NCBI RefSeq assembly: GCF_014384785.1
Contig: NZ_JACRSU010000004.1
Span: 1 to 64,000, forward strand
Origin: Congzhengia minquanensis
GTDB lineage: Bacteria; Bacillota; Clostridia; UBA1381; UBA9506
Direction: 5' to 3'
DNA length: 64,000 nucleotides
Shown here: piece by piece, positions 1-10,031 of the stretch
Layout: every line of letters starts with the position of its first letter
How positions within the stretch are numbered: the first letter of the stretch is position 1
Program-made: the position numbers and the translations under genes
The notes under the pieces: model-generated
Told to the model about the DNA's origin: nothing
The model's input: the letters and a program-made list of their open reading frames with translations, nothing else
Database searches by the model: none

Positions 1-155
1 TCAACTCCGCTTGCGGAGCGATATCCTTTTGACCGATATCTCTGTCTTTATCCAAAATTACTCGGAATTCTTCTCTCAAAGAATCTTCAAGCCTGCACTG
101 TTCATTTTTCAAGGTTCTGTGTGTTACCTCTTTTTTGTCTTTTCTTGAGGCGACT
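1..155 (-). other. probable rRNA operon leader (partial, leaves the window)
   Basis: Read leftward, this stretch begins just below a strong promoter and contains a block reading GAACCTTGAAAAATGAACAG at about 97-116, which resembles the conserved leader found upstream of 16S rRNA in Clostridia. Small self-complementary segments follow: two GATATC copies and a CTCCG-CAAG-CGGAG hairpin at the edge. There is no coding frame of note. The 16S gene itself would lie beyond position 1, so the assignment is an inference from the leader-like motif plus the promoter. Confidence 0.45.
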
Positions 156-161
156 TTTATA

Positions 162-190
162 ATTATACTCGGATTTTATGTTGTTTGCAA
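162..190 (-). promoter_or_regulatory. strong sigma-A promoter reading off the left edge
   Basis: On the minus strand a TTGCAA -35 (185-190) is followed after exactly 17 bases by a perfect TATAAT -10 (162-167). Transcription would start near 155 and run into the rRNA-type leader. The spacing and hexamers are those of a housekeeping promoter. Confidence 0.65.
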
Positions 191-356
191 CTATTTTAAC
201 GTCGATTTAACGCGATTTTTAAAATATACGGCATATTATCTTTTATTTTCTCTTTTTTTTGCTATATTTACTTCTTTTTCCTCAATATTCATAAACAATA
301 TAAAAACACTTCTTTTGGTATTTTTCGTTCGCTATGCCACTATATATTGATAAAAA

Positions 357-1706
357 TTATACTCTAATATGAAGCCAGTTCCCCTTTTTAACTTTTCTTG
401 AATATAAAAATGCCCGAGAGAAGAAATCCAGACTGAGACCGATTGCCATTGCAACATGACCGTTTCCGGTTATTTTCGCCAGTATCCATGTGCCGAAAAT
501 TCTGCCGCCCCAAAGGGCTATAGCACTGGTTATGGCAGTATATCGCACATCGCCGGCCCCCTTTAGCACGCCGGTCATCGCCTGCATATATCCTACCGCA
601 AACGATTCCACTGCAAAAAGCCGCACAAAAAAGACAGCTTCTTGAATCACTTCTGTTTCATTTGTATATAGCTTAACCAACAATGGTGCTCCGAAGAAAA
701 ATAGTACGCCAATAACGCTGAAAACCGACCATATGATGAACTTGTTTGCCTTTACGATTTCTTCTGCATCGTCTAAACTGTTTGATCCCAGTGCCTGAGA
801 AATCAGCGCTGTGGTGGCCACAGAAATAGCCTGAGACGGAACACAGATGATTCCGTTCAGGTTCGCCCCGATTTGATATCCCGCCTGAAAAACCGTTCCA
901 AAGGTTATCAGCACGGTCTGCAGCATTACAAATCCACCCTGGAACAAAAACTGTTCCACGGCCGACGGAACTGCAACATGAATGATACGCAGAATGGTTT
1001 CCTTTTTCAGTTTTAAGTTCCAGCGGCGGGGAAGAATTGGTTTTTTGGTGGCGAAAATGTAAATTGTCAGGCAGATAACGGCAATATACCGCACAGAAAC
1101 AAAGGCAATTCCGGCGCCAGTCAGCCCCATAGCCGGTATATTCAGCCATGATACGCCGTAAATGAGAATTGGTGTTAAAATGACATTTGAAATATTTAAT
1201 GAAGCCGTGCCCACCAGCGAAGTTTTATTGTCCCCTGTTCCCCGCTGTGAGGAGCCGACGATTGTGGTGAAAGCCGTAGCCGGCATGCTTGCCATGCAAT
1301 AAGGCATATACAAATACATATTATCTAAAACCGACTGTTCTGCACCGCCGAAAAACAGACCGATAATTTGTTTTTTCAGCACCAGAAGAATAATCATAAT
1401 GGTGACACTAATCATGATGTTGAGCTTTAGCGACTGATCGAACACGTCTTTTACGCCATCTTTATCTCCTGCGCCCCAAATCCGTCCAACGACAATTGTT
1501 GAGCCAACAGACAGCCCCACATACATACATTGCAGCCACCCCACCAAATTTGCGCACATGGTTGCTGCGGTAAGCTCGGCTTTGCCCAATCTGCCTACGA
1601 TGGCGGTGGAAATAATGCCGGCGACAACGAGCAAAAATTGCTCGATTAGGCAAGGTATTGCGATTTTAATTAGTTCCGCTGTTTTTACCGGTGCGTTTCG
1701 TTTCAT
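357..1706 (-). CDS. MATE family multidrug/toxin exporter
   Basis: This 449-residue polytopic membrane protein belongs to the MATE family, which exports drugs or metabolites in exchange for Na+ or H+. The protein has the family length and about twelve hydrophobic segments in two related halves: an N-terminal half starting near residue 10 and a second repeat starting near residue 235. Both halves open with the family-style pattern of a helix ending in a conserved PxxxEQFL-type stretch (IPCLIEQFLL near 17, VPSAVEQFLF near 245). The start has an AGCGGAG ribosome site 6 bases upstream. It appears to be a single-gene unit behind its own promoter. The substrate cannot be told from the sequence. Confidence 0.93.
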   Translation of the reverse strand: MKRNAPVKTAELIKIAIPCLIEQFLLVVAGIISTAIVGRLGKAELTAATMCANLVGWLQCMYVGLSVGSTIVVGRIWGAGDKDGVKDVFDQSLKLNIMISVTIMIILLVLKKQIIGLFFGGAEQSVLDNMYLYMPYCMASMPATAFTTIVGSSQRGTGDNKTSLVGTASLNISNVILTPILIYGVSWLNIPAMGLTGAGIAFVSVRYIAVICLTIYIFATKKPILPRRWNLKLKKETILRIIHVAVPSAVEQFLFQGGFVMLQTVLITFGTVFQAGYQIGANLNGIICVPSQAISVATTALISQALGSNSLDDAEEIVKANKFIIWSVFSVIGVLFFFGAPLLVKLYTNETEVIQEAVFFVRLFAVESFAVGYMQAMTGVLKGAGDVRYTAITSAIALWGGRIFGTWILAKITGNGHVAMAIGLSLDFFSRAFLYSRKVKKGNWLHIRV

Positions 1707-1789
1707 GATAAACTCCGCTTCCCTTTCCCGGACACAAAAGATCCGTCAAACAGGTCGTTTCATTGCGCTGCCCAAATCATACGCTACCT

Positions 1790-1818
1790 ATTTTACTACG
1801 CAAACCATACTTTGTCAA
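1790..1818 (-). promoter_or_regulatory. promoter of the MATE gene
   Basis: TTGACA (1813-1818, minus strand) and TAAAAT (1790-1795) are separated by 17 bases and lie 84 bases upstream of the MATE start codon. Confidence 0.6.
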
Positions 1819-1838
1819 CCCATTATTTGCCTAAACAG

Positions 1839-1873
1839 TAATCCCCCTTACGACGCTGTCATAAGGGGGGTTA
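1839..1873 (-). terminator. G/C-rich stem-loop after the large secreted protein gene
   Basis: A 12-bp stem with one G-T wobble (arms 1839-1850 and 1862-1873) and an 11-base loop sits 16 bases beyond the stop codon of the secreted protein. The leftward U-tract is poor, so termination is likely but not certain. Confidence 0.5.
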
Positions 1874-1889
1874 TCTTTTGTAGAAAACT

Positions 1890-4800
1890 TTATTTTATTG
1901 CAATCCATTCCTGCGTATCCGCACTAAAAGTGATATTTTTCATCAAAGGTTCCACATTGTCTAAATCTCTCCAAACCATTACCTTGGCGGAATCTGGCGT
2001 GGCAGAAAGGTTTTTCACCTGAACGTTTACGTCCTTTGCGTTTGCCGCATCCGTTATGGAAATACCCACGAGTTCCGGTCCGCTGTACAGTGCTGTGACA
2101 ACCTTACCGGTTACAGCGATTTCAAAGCCAACACAAACCTGAGCTGAATGGCTTTTTTCATCAACAGTTACAGAACTGCGTTTTGTAAAGCTTAGGCCGT
2201 TAAATCTGAGCGTTCCGGCAACACTTTCCTTCCGCACCGTAACAGTATGCGTTCCAGCCGTAAGGAACATCGGGTCGGGAGCATTAAATTTTGTAACTGT
2301 GGAGGCACTCGTTGGACGATATATTACTTCGGGATTGTCGTCCACCGTTACCCGTACACCCGAGGTAGCATTAGAATGATAAAAACCAAAATCATATAAT
2401 CCGTCCTCAGGAACTGTAACGGAATATGTCCAGCCCTGGTTACCGCTTGCACTGTCTAAAACCACGTTGCGGACTACAAAATCTTCATAGCCCTTGGCGG
2501 TTTTATCCATCTGCGCCCCCTGGGTATATTGATGTGCAAACCACCATCCGTCTGTCGTAACATTTGAAGAAATGAAGTCCCACGCAGGAATTACCCGCTC
2601 GCCGCTTGATACGTCTGCATATAACGGACCATCTACCCGACGGAGTTCAATTTGGCTGGAAAGATTGGCCGTATAACCCTCTAAGCTTTCTAAAATAAAG
2701 GTATGCTGTCCGGCATCAAGCTGCATTGGAACCGCAAGCTTTTTATCCTGCGCCGATTTCGCCGGTTCTGTGCTGTTCGACCCTGTGGCATAATACCATT
2801 TGTTGGTCACGTCAACACCATCAAAATATGCTTTATAGCTGCACTGCAATATAGTTGCATTTACATAAACAGTGTAATAGCCCTGGTCTGCAATATCAAA
2901 TGTGATTAGGTAACAGGATGACGGATTCAATGTTCCTGCAGCTGCCTCAAGACTTCCGCTGCCGCTTAGCAACAGCCCGTTTGTCAAATCTGTTTTTGTT
3001 CTTGCTGCGCCTGCGACAATTTGAACTGGCTCCTTGTGTTCACACAGGTTCAACTGGCCCAACACCACGCCGTCGGTTAGGGACTGAATGGTTAAAACGT
3101 GTGTTCCGGCAGTAAAGGATTTGCTTTCAAAAAGCACTCCCAGCTGCGAAAGAAGAACCGTTTCCGCCGCAGCGTCGTCTATTTTAACCGAAACCTGTGC
3201 GCCTTCCGGAATTGTTCCGCTGAGCAGTCTTAAATCAGCGGCAATTTCTGTGGTTTCAATGTTCCAAGATATGCTTTGCCCGTTATCGAGAGCCATTCCG
3301 TCTGCCCCGATAAGTCCGGTAAAATCGGAAGCAAGATTGGGAACAACCGTTGCCGGAAGCTCTGTTGCGTCCACAATGCCGGTTCCGGCACTTGCGGGTT
3401 CCGCCAACAGATATTTCAAATACATCCCACAGCCGTTTCCACTCTTATTGGTAACGGTCAGTGTCTGCTTGCCAGTGCCTAAATAAATTGCAGGCGTAGA
3501 GAGTGTATCGTTTTTTACCGCCGCTGTAGCACTGTAGGTATCGGAACCAAACCCTGCGCCGTTAATTGCGAAAAACAGCTTTCCTGTGAGGTCTTCAGAT
3601 TGCCAATGGCCAGCGGCAATGTCAAATTTATAGTACCCAGGTGTTTGTACGTCAAGCGTATAGGAAGCATAGCTGCCATTATTGTTCATATAAACACCAA
3701 TAAGGGTGCCTTCAGACGGAGACGCAAGCTCCTGGCTTCTGTAATCGCCTACAAGGGTGTAGCCCTCGGATGGGATCACTGTGCCTGTTGTGTCGTCGCT
3801 GTTTAAATGCGTTAACGTTAAGTTTGAATCTGTAATATATTGCGGCGGAATTGCTGTTTTTCCATCTATGGGAATTTCTGTTCTTAAAACGTCAACGAAA
3901 TCTGCCGTAAGCTCGGTGTCTGGTGTAATGGAAAGCTCATAGGCAACACCGGCCTCTAACATCACCGGCTGTGTTTTGCTATCGCCAATTTTAGCATATT
4001 TACTATTCTGGTCGTCAGCCCAGGTGCCGTTGTAAATTTCTGTGGTTTCCAATGTGGACTGGTTTCTTACTGTGGCAGATATCTTACCTGAAAATGTTTT
4101 TGGATGCTGCGTTGCAAAGATATAGGAGCCGGTAACCGGAACGGTAAATTCAAAGTTCCTGGTCGTTCCTGCCGCAATTGTTTTTGCAGACGCATCTGAT
4201 TCTATTCTTGTCAGGTTATTGTCCACAGTGACAACCTTATCGTTATACTCTGTCAATTCCTCAATGGTGAAATGATAGAAATAAGACCCCAGGGTATTCA
4301 TTTTATATGTAATTTCGTGGGGGCCTTCGGTCAGCGCCATATTAACAATGTGCCACTCGCGGGTTCCGTCATCTGTCGTTCCGCCGTTTCCCTTTACTAT
4401 AATCGTATCGCTCTTTGTGTAGACCTGTTCGCCGTCTAAAGCCAACACCATAGAGCCCGTTCGGTTATTTGTGCTTTCATCTGCTTTTGCATTATAAGAA
4501 TAGAAACGCTGATCCACCATAACAGCGTAGTTTCCGGCTTTTTGAACATTTAGCTTATAAGTCACGGTCACACCGCCGTTTACGTGGATGTAACGGTCGT
4601 CCGTCCGCTTTGCTGTAAATGAATCGCTGTTGTAATCCGACACATACGTATAACCGGGCACTTTTGTGTTCGCATTGTTAATCATGCCGTTAACATGTCC
4701 AGGAGAACCAACATTCGCATATGCATTGTAATCGGAAGGATAAATGGCCTGCTTAGACCCATCTACGGAAATGGTGGTGCATCTGATATCAATGTAATTT

Positions 4801-5234
4801 ATAACAGCATCTGCAACAGTTGGTGTAATTGCAATGGTACATTCTCCCGCTGGAAGTGTTGATGAGGCTGATTTTGCTCCGCCTGCTGCGCCTACACGGA
4901 TATAGCTGTAATTATTTCCGCTCTGTTCTGATGTTTTGCCCGTGTTGAACAAAACGGTTTCCCCGCCCGCTGTTGGGGTAAAGGTAACAGTGTAGTCGTT
5001 TTTAGCTGCTGTTTGTGAAAAAAATACCGCATAATCACCGGCTTCGGGAACCGTGAATATAAACTCCCGGGCCGTATCTTTTGTAAAAGATGTGTTTGTC
5101 GGAATAATTCTCACTGCGTTTCCAGCCGTTTCAATTTTACATTCGTCTGCTGCTGCGGCCATTGGTATGAGCAGTGACATTAAAATAACAGAAACAGCTA
5201 AAAAGGATGATAAACATTTTTGCATTGTCCTCAT
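1890..5234 (-). CDS. large secreted protein of repeated beta-sandwich (CBM-like) modules
   Basis: From the start at 5234 the protein is 1114 residues. I chose this ATG because a GGGAG ribosome site lies 6 bases upstream; an upstream in-frame ATG would add 11 charged residues in front of the signal peptide. Residues 1-29 are a classical signal peptide (KC, hydrophobic core, AAAA). The rest is a chain of Thr/Ser/Tyr-rich beta modules with recurring patterns such as GYYxxxV/F, AGTHxxTV and TLxxGxxxI, like carbohydrate-binding beta-sandwiches. The last 90 residues form a separate module ending in a VMVWRDLDNVEPL motif, a type I associate with extracellular proteins of gut Clostridia. There is no catalytic domain, SLH, LPxTG or dockerin visible. 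A binding or surface role is an inference; I cannot name a ligand. Confidence 0.75.
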   Translation of the reverse strand: MRTMQKCLSSFLAVSVILMSLLIPMAAAADECKIETAGNAVRIIPTNTSFTKDTAREFIFTVPEAGDYAVFFSQTAAKNDYTVTFTPTAGGETVLFNTGKTSEQSGNNYSYIRVGAAGGAKSASSTLPAGECTIAITPTVADAVINYIDIRCTTISVDGSKQAIYPSDYNAYANVGSPGHVNGMINNANTKVPGYTYVSDYNSDSFTAKRTDDRYIHVNGGVTVTYKLNVQKAGNYAVMVDQRFYSYNAKADESTNNRTGSMVLALDGEQVYTKSDTIIVKGNGGTTDDGTREWHIVNMALTEGPHEITYKMNTLGSYFYHFTIEELTEYNDKVVTVDNNLTRIESDASAKTIAAGTTRNFEFTVPVTGSYIFATQHPKTFSGKISATVRNQSTLETTEIYNGTWADDQNSKYAKIGDSKTQPVMLEAGVAYELSITPDTELTADFVDVLRTEIPIDGKTAIPPQYITDSNLTLTHLNSDDTTGTVIPSEGYTLVGDYRSQELASPSEGTLIGVYMNNNGSYASYTLDVQTPGYYKFDIAAGHWQSEDLTGKLFFAINGAGFGSDTYSATAAVKNDTLSTPAIYLGTGKQTLTVTNKSGNGCGMYLKYLLAEPASAGTGIVDATELPATVVPNLASDFTGLIGADGMALDNGQSISWNIETTEIAADLRLLSGTIPEGAQVSVKIDDAAAETVLLSQLGVLFESKSFTAGTHVLTIQSLTDGVVLGQLNLCEHKEPVQIVAGAARTKTDLTNGLLLSGSGSLEAAAGTLNPSSCYLITFDIADQGYYTVYVNATILQCSYKAYFDGVDVTNKWYYATGSNSTEPAKSAQDKKLAVPMQLDAGQHTFILESLEGYTANLSSQIELRRVDGPLYADVSSGERVIPAWDFISSNVTTDGWWFAHQYTQGAQMDKTAKGYEDFVVRNVVLDSASGNQGWTYSVTVPEDGLYDFGFYHSNATSGVRVTVDDNPEVIYRPTSASTVTKFNAPDPMFLTAGTHTVTVRKESVAGTLRFNGLSFTKRSSVTVDEKSHSAQVCVGFEIAVTGKVVTALYSGPELVGISITDAANAKDVNVQVKNLSATPDSAKVMVWRDLDNVEPLMKNITFSADTQEWIAIK

Positions 5235-5390
5235 TTTTGTCTCCCTCTCTCTCTTGTAATGCGTCATTACATATTTATACGCTTTTATTGTATCATATTT
5301 GACCTGTAAAAGAAAGAATTTAATATAAAAATTTATTAATTTTGTTCAATTTATCAAAAAAATGCCTTAAAATTTGTTTATTTTCACAAT

Positions 5391-5426
5391 AAAAAAACGG
5401 CATAGTCTATTTAGACTATGCCGTTT
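5391..5426 (-). terminator. tuf transcription terminator
   Basis: A 13-bp perfect stem with a 6-base loop (arms of the type ACGGCATAGTC) ends, on the minus strand, in a run of seven T. It lies 19 bases past the tuf stop codon and ends the str cluster. Confidence 0.9.
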
Positions 5427-5444
5427 ATGTCAAAAAATAATGAA

Positions 5445-6647
5445 TTATTTAATAACAGAAGATACAACGCCGGAACCAACTGTTCTGCCGCCTTCACGAA
5501 TAGCGAAACGGAGTCCTTCTTCAATAGCGATAGGTGTAATCAGTTCAACTTCCATGGTTACATTGTCGCCGGGCATGCACATTTCAACGCCGTCGGGAAG
5601 CTTAATTACGCCTGTAACGTCCGTTGTTCTGAAATAGAACTGCGGTCTGTAGTTGTTGAAGAACGGTGTATGACGTCCGCCTTCTTCCTTTGTCAGAACG
5701 TAAACTTCACCCTTAAACTGTGTGTGGGGATGAATTGTGCCGGGTTTTGCTAAAACCTGGCCTCTTTCGATTTCGTTCTTCTGAACGCCACGGAGAAGCG
5801 CGCCGATGTTGTCGCCTGCTTCAGCCTGGTCAAGAAGCTTTCTGAACATTTCGATACCGGTTACAACAACTTTTCTCGGCTCGTCAGCTAAACCTGTGAT
5901 TTCAACTTCATCATTTAAGTTCAGTGTTCCTCTTTCAACTCTGCCTGTAGCAACCGTACCACGGCCTGTGATGGAGAATACGTCCTCGACTGGCATTAAG
6001 AACGGAAGACCAGAAGCACGTTCCGGTGTGGGAATGAAAGAGTCAACAGCGTCCATGAGCTTTAAGATGGGCTCATATTCAGGTGCATTGATGTCTGTTG
6101 AATCGCTTTCTAAAACTGCTAAAGCAGAACCTGTGATGATCGGTGTGTCGTCACCCGGGAATTCATACTCTGTTAAAAGTTCACGAATTTCCATCTCAAC
6201 GAGCTCTAACAGCTCAGGATCGTCAACCTGGTCAGCCTTGTTCATAAATACAACGATGTAAGGAACGCCAACCTGTCTTGCCAGCAGGATGTGCTCTCTT
6301 GTCTGAGGCATAACACCGTCTGCAGCGGAAACAACTAAGATAGCGCCGTCCATCTGTGCTGCGCCTGTGATCATGTTCTTAACATAGTCAGCGTGTCCCG
6401 GGCAGTCAACGTGAGCATAGTGTCTGTTTTCTGTTTCATACTCAACGTGAGCGGTGGAGATTGTAATACCTCTTTCTCTTTCTTCCGGTGCGCCGTCGAT
6501 CTGGTCGTAAGCTTTAAAATCTGCTGCGCCTCTTAAGCTGAGAACCTTTGTGATTGCAGCTGTCAATGTTGTCTTACCATGGTCAACGTGACCAATTGTA
6601 CCAATGTTAACATGAGGCTTTGATCTCTCATATTTCGCTTTTGCCAT
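5445..6647 (-). CDS. tuf: elongation factor Tu
   Basis: EF-Tu is the GTPase that carries aminoacyl-tRNA to the ribosome. At 400 residues it has the normal family length and all three domains. The G1 motif GHVDHGKT is at residues 19-26, the G3 motif DCPGH near 81, and the G4 motif NKAD near 136; this last one has Ala where many homologues have Cys, which still fits NKxD. The start has an AGGAGG site. It is the last gene of the leftward str cluster, 86 bases after fusA, and has its own promoter in that gap, as expected for a gene needed in excess of its neighbours. Confidence 0.99.
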   Translation of the reverse strand: MAKAKYERSKPHVNIGTIGHVDHGKTTLTAAITKVLSLRGAADFKAYDQIDGAPEERERGITISTAHVEYETENRHYAHVDCPGHADYVKNMITGAAQMDGAILVVSAADGVMPQTREHILLARQVGVPYIVVFMNKADQVDDPELLELVEMEIRELLTEYEFPGDDTPIITGSALAVLESDSTDINAPEYEPILKLMDAVDSFIPTPERASGLPFLMPVEDVFSITGRGTVATGRVERGTLNLNDEVEITGLADEPRKVVVTGIEMFRKLLDQAEAGDNIGALLRGVQKNEIERGQVLAKPGTIHPHTQFKGEVYVLTKEEGGRHTPFFNNYRPQFYFRTTDVTGVIKLPDGVEMCMPGDNVTMEVELITPIAIEEGLRFAIREGGRTVGSGVVSSVIK

Positions 6648-6697
6648 TTTGTTTTCCTCCTAAATGTTTATTTTAGTTTTAGTTTTTTATTAGTTTT

Positions 6698-6726
6698 ATT
6701 TTACAATTAAATACGAAAAAAATCAA
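6698..6726 (-). promoter_or_regulatory. internal promoter of tuf
   Basis: In the fusA-tuf gap the minus strand has TTGATT (6721-6726) and TAAAAT (6698-6703) with a 17-base spacer. It would let tuf be transcribed separately from fusA. Confidence 0.5.
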
Positions 6727-6733
6727 TAGAAAA

Positions 6734-8815
6734 TTAATCTTTTTTCGTACGAGAGTTAATAATCTGTTCCTGAATGCTCTTGGGAACTTCCTCATAATGG
6801 CTGGGCTGCATGGTATACTGACCACGGCCCTGTGTTCTGGAGCGAAGCTCTGTTGCATAACCAAACATTTCAGAAAGCGGAACAAACGAATGAATCATCT
6901 GCGCGCCGGGACGTGCTTCCATACCCTGAATCTGTCCGCGACGTGAGTTTAAGTCGCCCATAACGTCGCCCATATATTCCTCAGGAACAATGACGTCAAC
7001 CTGCATGATAGGCTCTTTTAATACCGGATCTGCCTTTTTACAGCCGTCTTTAAATCCCATGGACGCAGCAATTTTAAACGCCATTTCCGATGAGTCAACT
7101 TCGTGGTAAGAACCGTCGATTAAGGTAACCCTAACGTCAACTACGTTGTAGCCTGCCAAAACACCGGTCTGCATTGCGCCCTGAATACCTGCGTCAACTG
7201 CCGGGATATATTCCTTCGGAATGGCACCGCCGACAATTTTATTTACGAATTCATATCCGCCGCCTGCCTCTAAGGGCTCTAACGTCATTACAACGTGACC
7301 ATACTGGCCTTTACCACCGGACTGTCTTGCATATTTATGGTTCACTTCAACCGTTTTCCGAATGGTTTCCTTATAAGCAACCTGGGGCTTACCAACGTTC
7401 GCTTCTACCTTAAATTCGCGCATGAGTCTGTCAACGATAATTTCCAAGTGAAGCTCACCCATACCAGCGATGATGGTCTGCCCTGTTTCCTCGTCCGTAT
7501 AGGTTTTAAAGGTCGGGTCTTCCTCTGCAAGCCTTGCCAGACCAATACCCATTTTTTCCTGGCCCTCTTTAGTTTTCGGTTCAATTGCAACACGGATAAC
7601 CGGGTCAGGGAATTCCATGGATTCTAAGATAATCGGGTGGTTCGGGTCGCATAGTGTATCACCGGTTGTGGTACTCTTTAAACCAACGGCCGAAGCGATA
7701 TCTCCGGAATAAACCTTGTCAATATCCTTTCTGTCGTTTGCATGCATCTGCAGAATACGGCCAATACGTTCCTTCACATCTTTTGTAGAGTTTAAAACGT
7801 GGGAACCGGCATCCAGCGTTCCGGAATATACGCGGAAAAAGCACAGCTTACCAACAAAGGGGTCTGCCATAATTTTAAATGCCAAAGCGGCAAACGGAGC
7901 GTCGTCAGAAGACGGGCTTTCCACTTCTTCGCCTGTGGCAGGATCTGTTCCGCGGATTGCGGCAACGTCTGTCGGGGCGGGCATATAATCAACAATTGCG
8001 TCAAGTAGCTTCTGAACACCTTTATTTTTATAGGATGTTCCGCACAGAACAGGAACGATTTCGTTGGAAATTGTGCCTGCACGAAGAGCCTTTTTAATTT
8101 CGGGGACGGTTAAAGTTCCCTCCTCCAAATATTTTTCCATCAGTTCTTCGCTGGTTTCAGCAACCGCTTCCAGCATATTAATTCTATATTCCTCTGCCTT
8201 TTCCTTTAAATCTTCGGGAATTTCCTCCTCGCGGATATCTTTCCCAAGGTCATCGTAGTAAACATATGCTTTGTTTTCTACTAAGTCAACCAAACCTTTA
8301 AATGTTTCCTCCGAACCAATTGGAATTTGAATTGGAACAGCATTACATTTTAGCCTCGTTTTCATCATGTCGACAACATTATAGAAGTCTGCACCCATAA
8401 TGTCCATCTTATTTACATAAGCCATACGCGGAACCTTATAGGTGTCAGCCTGACGCCAAACAGTCTCTGACTGGGGCTCAACGCCACCTTTTGCACAGAA
8501 AACCGTTACGCTGCCGTCCAACACACGCAGAGAACGCTCAACTTCAACGGTGAAGTCAACGTGTCCCGGGGTATCGATGATATTGATTCTATGATTGAGC
8601 CAGTGACAGGTTGTAGCAGCGGAGGTAATGGTAATACCTCTTTCCTGCTCCTGTGCCATCCAATCCATCGTTGCAGCACCCTCATGGGTTTCACCGATTT
8701 TGTGGTTGACGCCTGTATAGAACAAAATTCTTTCTGTCGTGGTGGTTTTACCGGCATCAATATGTGCCATGATACCGATATTTCTTGTTTTTGCTAAAGA
8801 ATATTCTCTTGCCAC
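6734..8815 (-). CDS. fusA: elongation factor G
   Basis: EF-G is the GTPase that drives translocation on the ribosome and recycles it. The start chosen is a GTG at 8815 because AGGAGG lies 7 bases upstream and it gives 693 residues, the usual EF-G length; a longer ATG frame would put the ribosome site inside the gene. The G1 motif AHIDAGKT is at residues 17-24, followed by DTPGH and NKMD. The C-terminal domains IV-V are complete. It lies between rpsG and tuf in the standard order of the str operon. Confidence 0.98.
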   Translation of the reverse strand: MAREYSLAKTRNIGIMAHIDAGKTTTTERILFYTGVNHKIGETHEGAATMDWMAQEQERGITITSAATTCHWLNHRINIIDTPGHVDFTVEVERSLRVLDGSVTVFCAKGGVEPQSETVWRQADTYKVPRMAYVNKMDIMGADFYNVVDMMKTRLKCNAVPIQIPIGSEETFKGLVDLVENKAYVYYDDLGKDIREEEIPEDLKEKAEEYRINMLEAVAETSEELMEKYLEEGTLTVPEIKKALRAGTISNEIVPVLCGTSYKNKGVQKLLDAIVDYMPAPTDVAAIRGTDPATGEEVESPSSDDAPFAALAFKIMADPFVGKLCFFRVYSGTLDAGSHVLNSTKDVKERIGRILQMHANDRKDIDKVYSGDIASAVGLKSTTTGDTLCDPNHPIILESMEFPDPVIRVAIEPKTKEGQEKMGIGLARLAEEDPTFKTYTDEETGQTIIAGMGELHLEIIVDRLMREFKVEANVGKPQVAYKETIRKTVEVNHKYARQSGGKGQYGHVVMTLEPLEAGGGYEFVNKIVGGAIPKEYIPAVDAGIQGAMQTGVLAGYNVVDVRVTLIDGSYHEVDSSEMAFKIAASMGFKDGCKKADPVLKEPIMQVDVIVPEEYMGDVMGDLNSRRGQIQGMEARPGAQMIHSFVPLSEMFGYATELRSRTQGRGQYTMQPSHYEEVPKSIQEQIINSRTKKD

Positions 8816-8842
8816 CAAATTTCCTCCTTTCTTCAAATAATA

Positions 8843-8902
8843 CGTGAGTATCACGCAATATTTTATCCAAAAATTTCACGGATACACGGCTTTGCCGTGA
8901 AA
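8843..8902 (-). promoter_or_regulatory. structured rpsG-fusA spacer with alternative hairpins
   Basis: On the minus strand TTTCACGG (8895-8902 side) can pair over 8 bp with CCGTGAAA (8874-8881 side), or the inner CACGGC can instead pair over 6 bp with GCCGTG (8885-8899). The two folds exclude each other, and the first is followed by a short T-run. A third hairpin, CGTGA-GTA-TCACG, lies at 8843-8855, just before the fusA ribosome site. This could be a partial terminator or a translational switch; function is inferred only. Confidence 0.4.
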
Positions 8903-8932
8903 ATTAACAATTTATGATCGTTTCCGTTAAAA

Positions 8933-9403
8933 TTACCATCTGTAATGTGCAAAAGCCTTGTTTGCTTCTGCCATTTTGTGCGTATCTTCTCTCTTTTTCA
9001 CAGAGGAACCTGTGTTGTTCACAGCGTCCATAATCTCTGCTGCCAGTCTTTCCCTCATGGTCTTTTCGCCTCTTGCGCGGCTGTAAAGCGTGAGCCAGCG
9101 AAGGCCCAGCGTCTGCCGTCTTTCAGGACGAACTTCAATCGGAACCTGATAGGTAGCACCGCCGACACGTCTTGCTTTTACTTCCAAAACAGGCATAATG
9201 TTCGCCATTGCAGCGTTAAACACCTCTAAAGGTTCTTTACCTGTCTTTTCTTTGATGATATCAAATGCACCGTACACAATTTTCTGTGCGGTACCTTTTT
9301 TACCGTCCAGCATGATATTGTTAATCAAACGTGTAACAACCGTGCTGTTGTAAACCGGGTCAGCCAATACTTCTCTTTTCGCAATAAAACTTCTTCTTGG
9401 CAC
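8933..9403 (-). CDS. rpsG: 30S ribosomal protein S7
   Basis: S7 nucleates assembly of the 3' domain of 16S rRNA. I place the start at a GTG (9403): AAGGAGGG lies 7 bases upstream and the product is then 156 residues starting (M)[10 protein letters not shown], the standard S7 length and N-terminus. Conserved blocks [22 protein letters not shown] and GGATYQVP are present. It lies between rpsL and fusA as in other bacteria. Confidence 0.98.
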   Translation of the reverse strand: MPRRSFIAKREVLADPVYNSTVVTRLINNIMLDGKKGTAQKIVYGAFDIIKEKTGKEPLEVFNAAMANIMPVLEVKARRVGGATYQVPIEVRPERRQTLGLRWLTLYSRARGEKTMRERLAAEIMDAVNNTGSSVKKREDTHKMAEANKAFAHYRW

Positions 9404-9436
9404 CTTTCTTCCCTCCTTCATTATTTTTGTGAAATG

Positions 9437-9538
9437 AAATCACAGGTACTCAATGCAAACTTTTTGTTTGACATCGTCAGTGCAGTACAATATTACAGGA
9501 AATCTTTCATGAATAACGTACCGACACCTATGTGATTT
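9437..9538 (-). other. long-range inverted repeat in the rpsL-rpsG spacer
   Basis: The 144-base spacer between rpsL and rpsG has AAATCACAGGT at 9437-9447 and ACCTATGTGATTT at 9526-9538, which pair over about 11 bp with one bulge and enclose roughly 78 bases. In Escherichia coli the S12-S7 spacer is the binding site for S7 feedback control. Whether this one acts in the same way is inference. Confidence 0.4.
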
Positions 9539-9547
9539 TAGCGCAAA

Positions 9548-9967
9548 TTATTTCTTTGCTTTTGCTTTTTTCGCGCCATACTTCGATCTCGCCTGGTTAC
9601 GGTTTGCAACGCCCGCAGTATCCAATGTGCCGCGGATGATGTGGTATCTTACACCAGGGAGGTCTTTTACTCTGCCGCCTCTGATTAAAACAACGCTGTG
9701 TTCCTGAAGGTTGTGACCAACGCCGGGAATGTAAGCAGATACTTCAATACCGTTTGTAAGACGTACCCTGGCCATTTTACGAAGTGCCGAGTTCGGCTTT
9801 TTCGGTGTCATTGTTTTAACAGAAGTGCAAACGCCTCTTTTCTGAGGAGAGTTTAAGTTGGTAGTTTTCTTCTTCAGCGTATTTAAGTTCTTTAAAAGAG
9901 CCGGCGCTGTATATTTTTTTACAGAAGTTTCCCTACCTTTTCTCACAAGCTGGTTAAACGTAGGCAT
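9548..9967 (-). CDS. rpsL: 30S ribosomal protein S12
   Basis: S12 sits at the decoding centre and supports translational accuracy. The start at 9967 gives [12 protein letters not shown] and 139 residues; AGGAGG lies 10 bases upstream. The N-terminal insertion of about 13 residues relative to E. coli is normal for Firmicutes. The loops [11 protein letters not shown] and [11 protein letters not shown] carry the Lys residues at the sites where streptomycin-resistance changes occur, in their wild-type form. It precedes rpsG. Confidence 0.98.
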   Translation of the reverse strand: MPTFNQLVRKGRETSVKKYTAPALLKNLNTLKKKTTNLNSPQKRGVCTSVKTMTPKKPNSALRKMARVRLTNGIEVSAYIPGVGHNLQEHSVVLIRGGRVKDLPGVRYHIIRGTLDTAGVANRNQARSKYGAKKAKAKK

Positions 9968-10031
9968 GAAACGATTTCCTCCTTTCTTCAAATAATAAAT
10001 CTATATTATAAAACATAATATAAAGCATAAA

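Noticed and set aside
135..350. 71-residue hydrophobic open frame on the plus strand
   Set aside because: It lies in AT-rich DNA over a strong opposite-strand promoter, has no ribosome site and looks like a chance frame of T-rich sequence.
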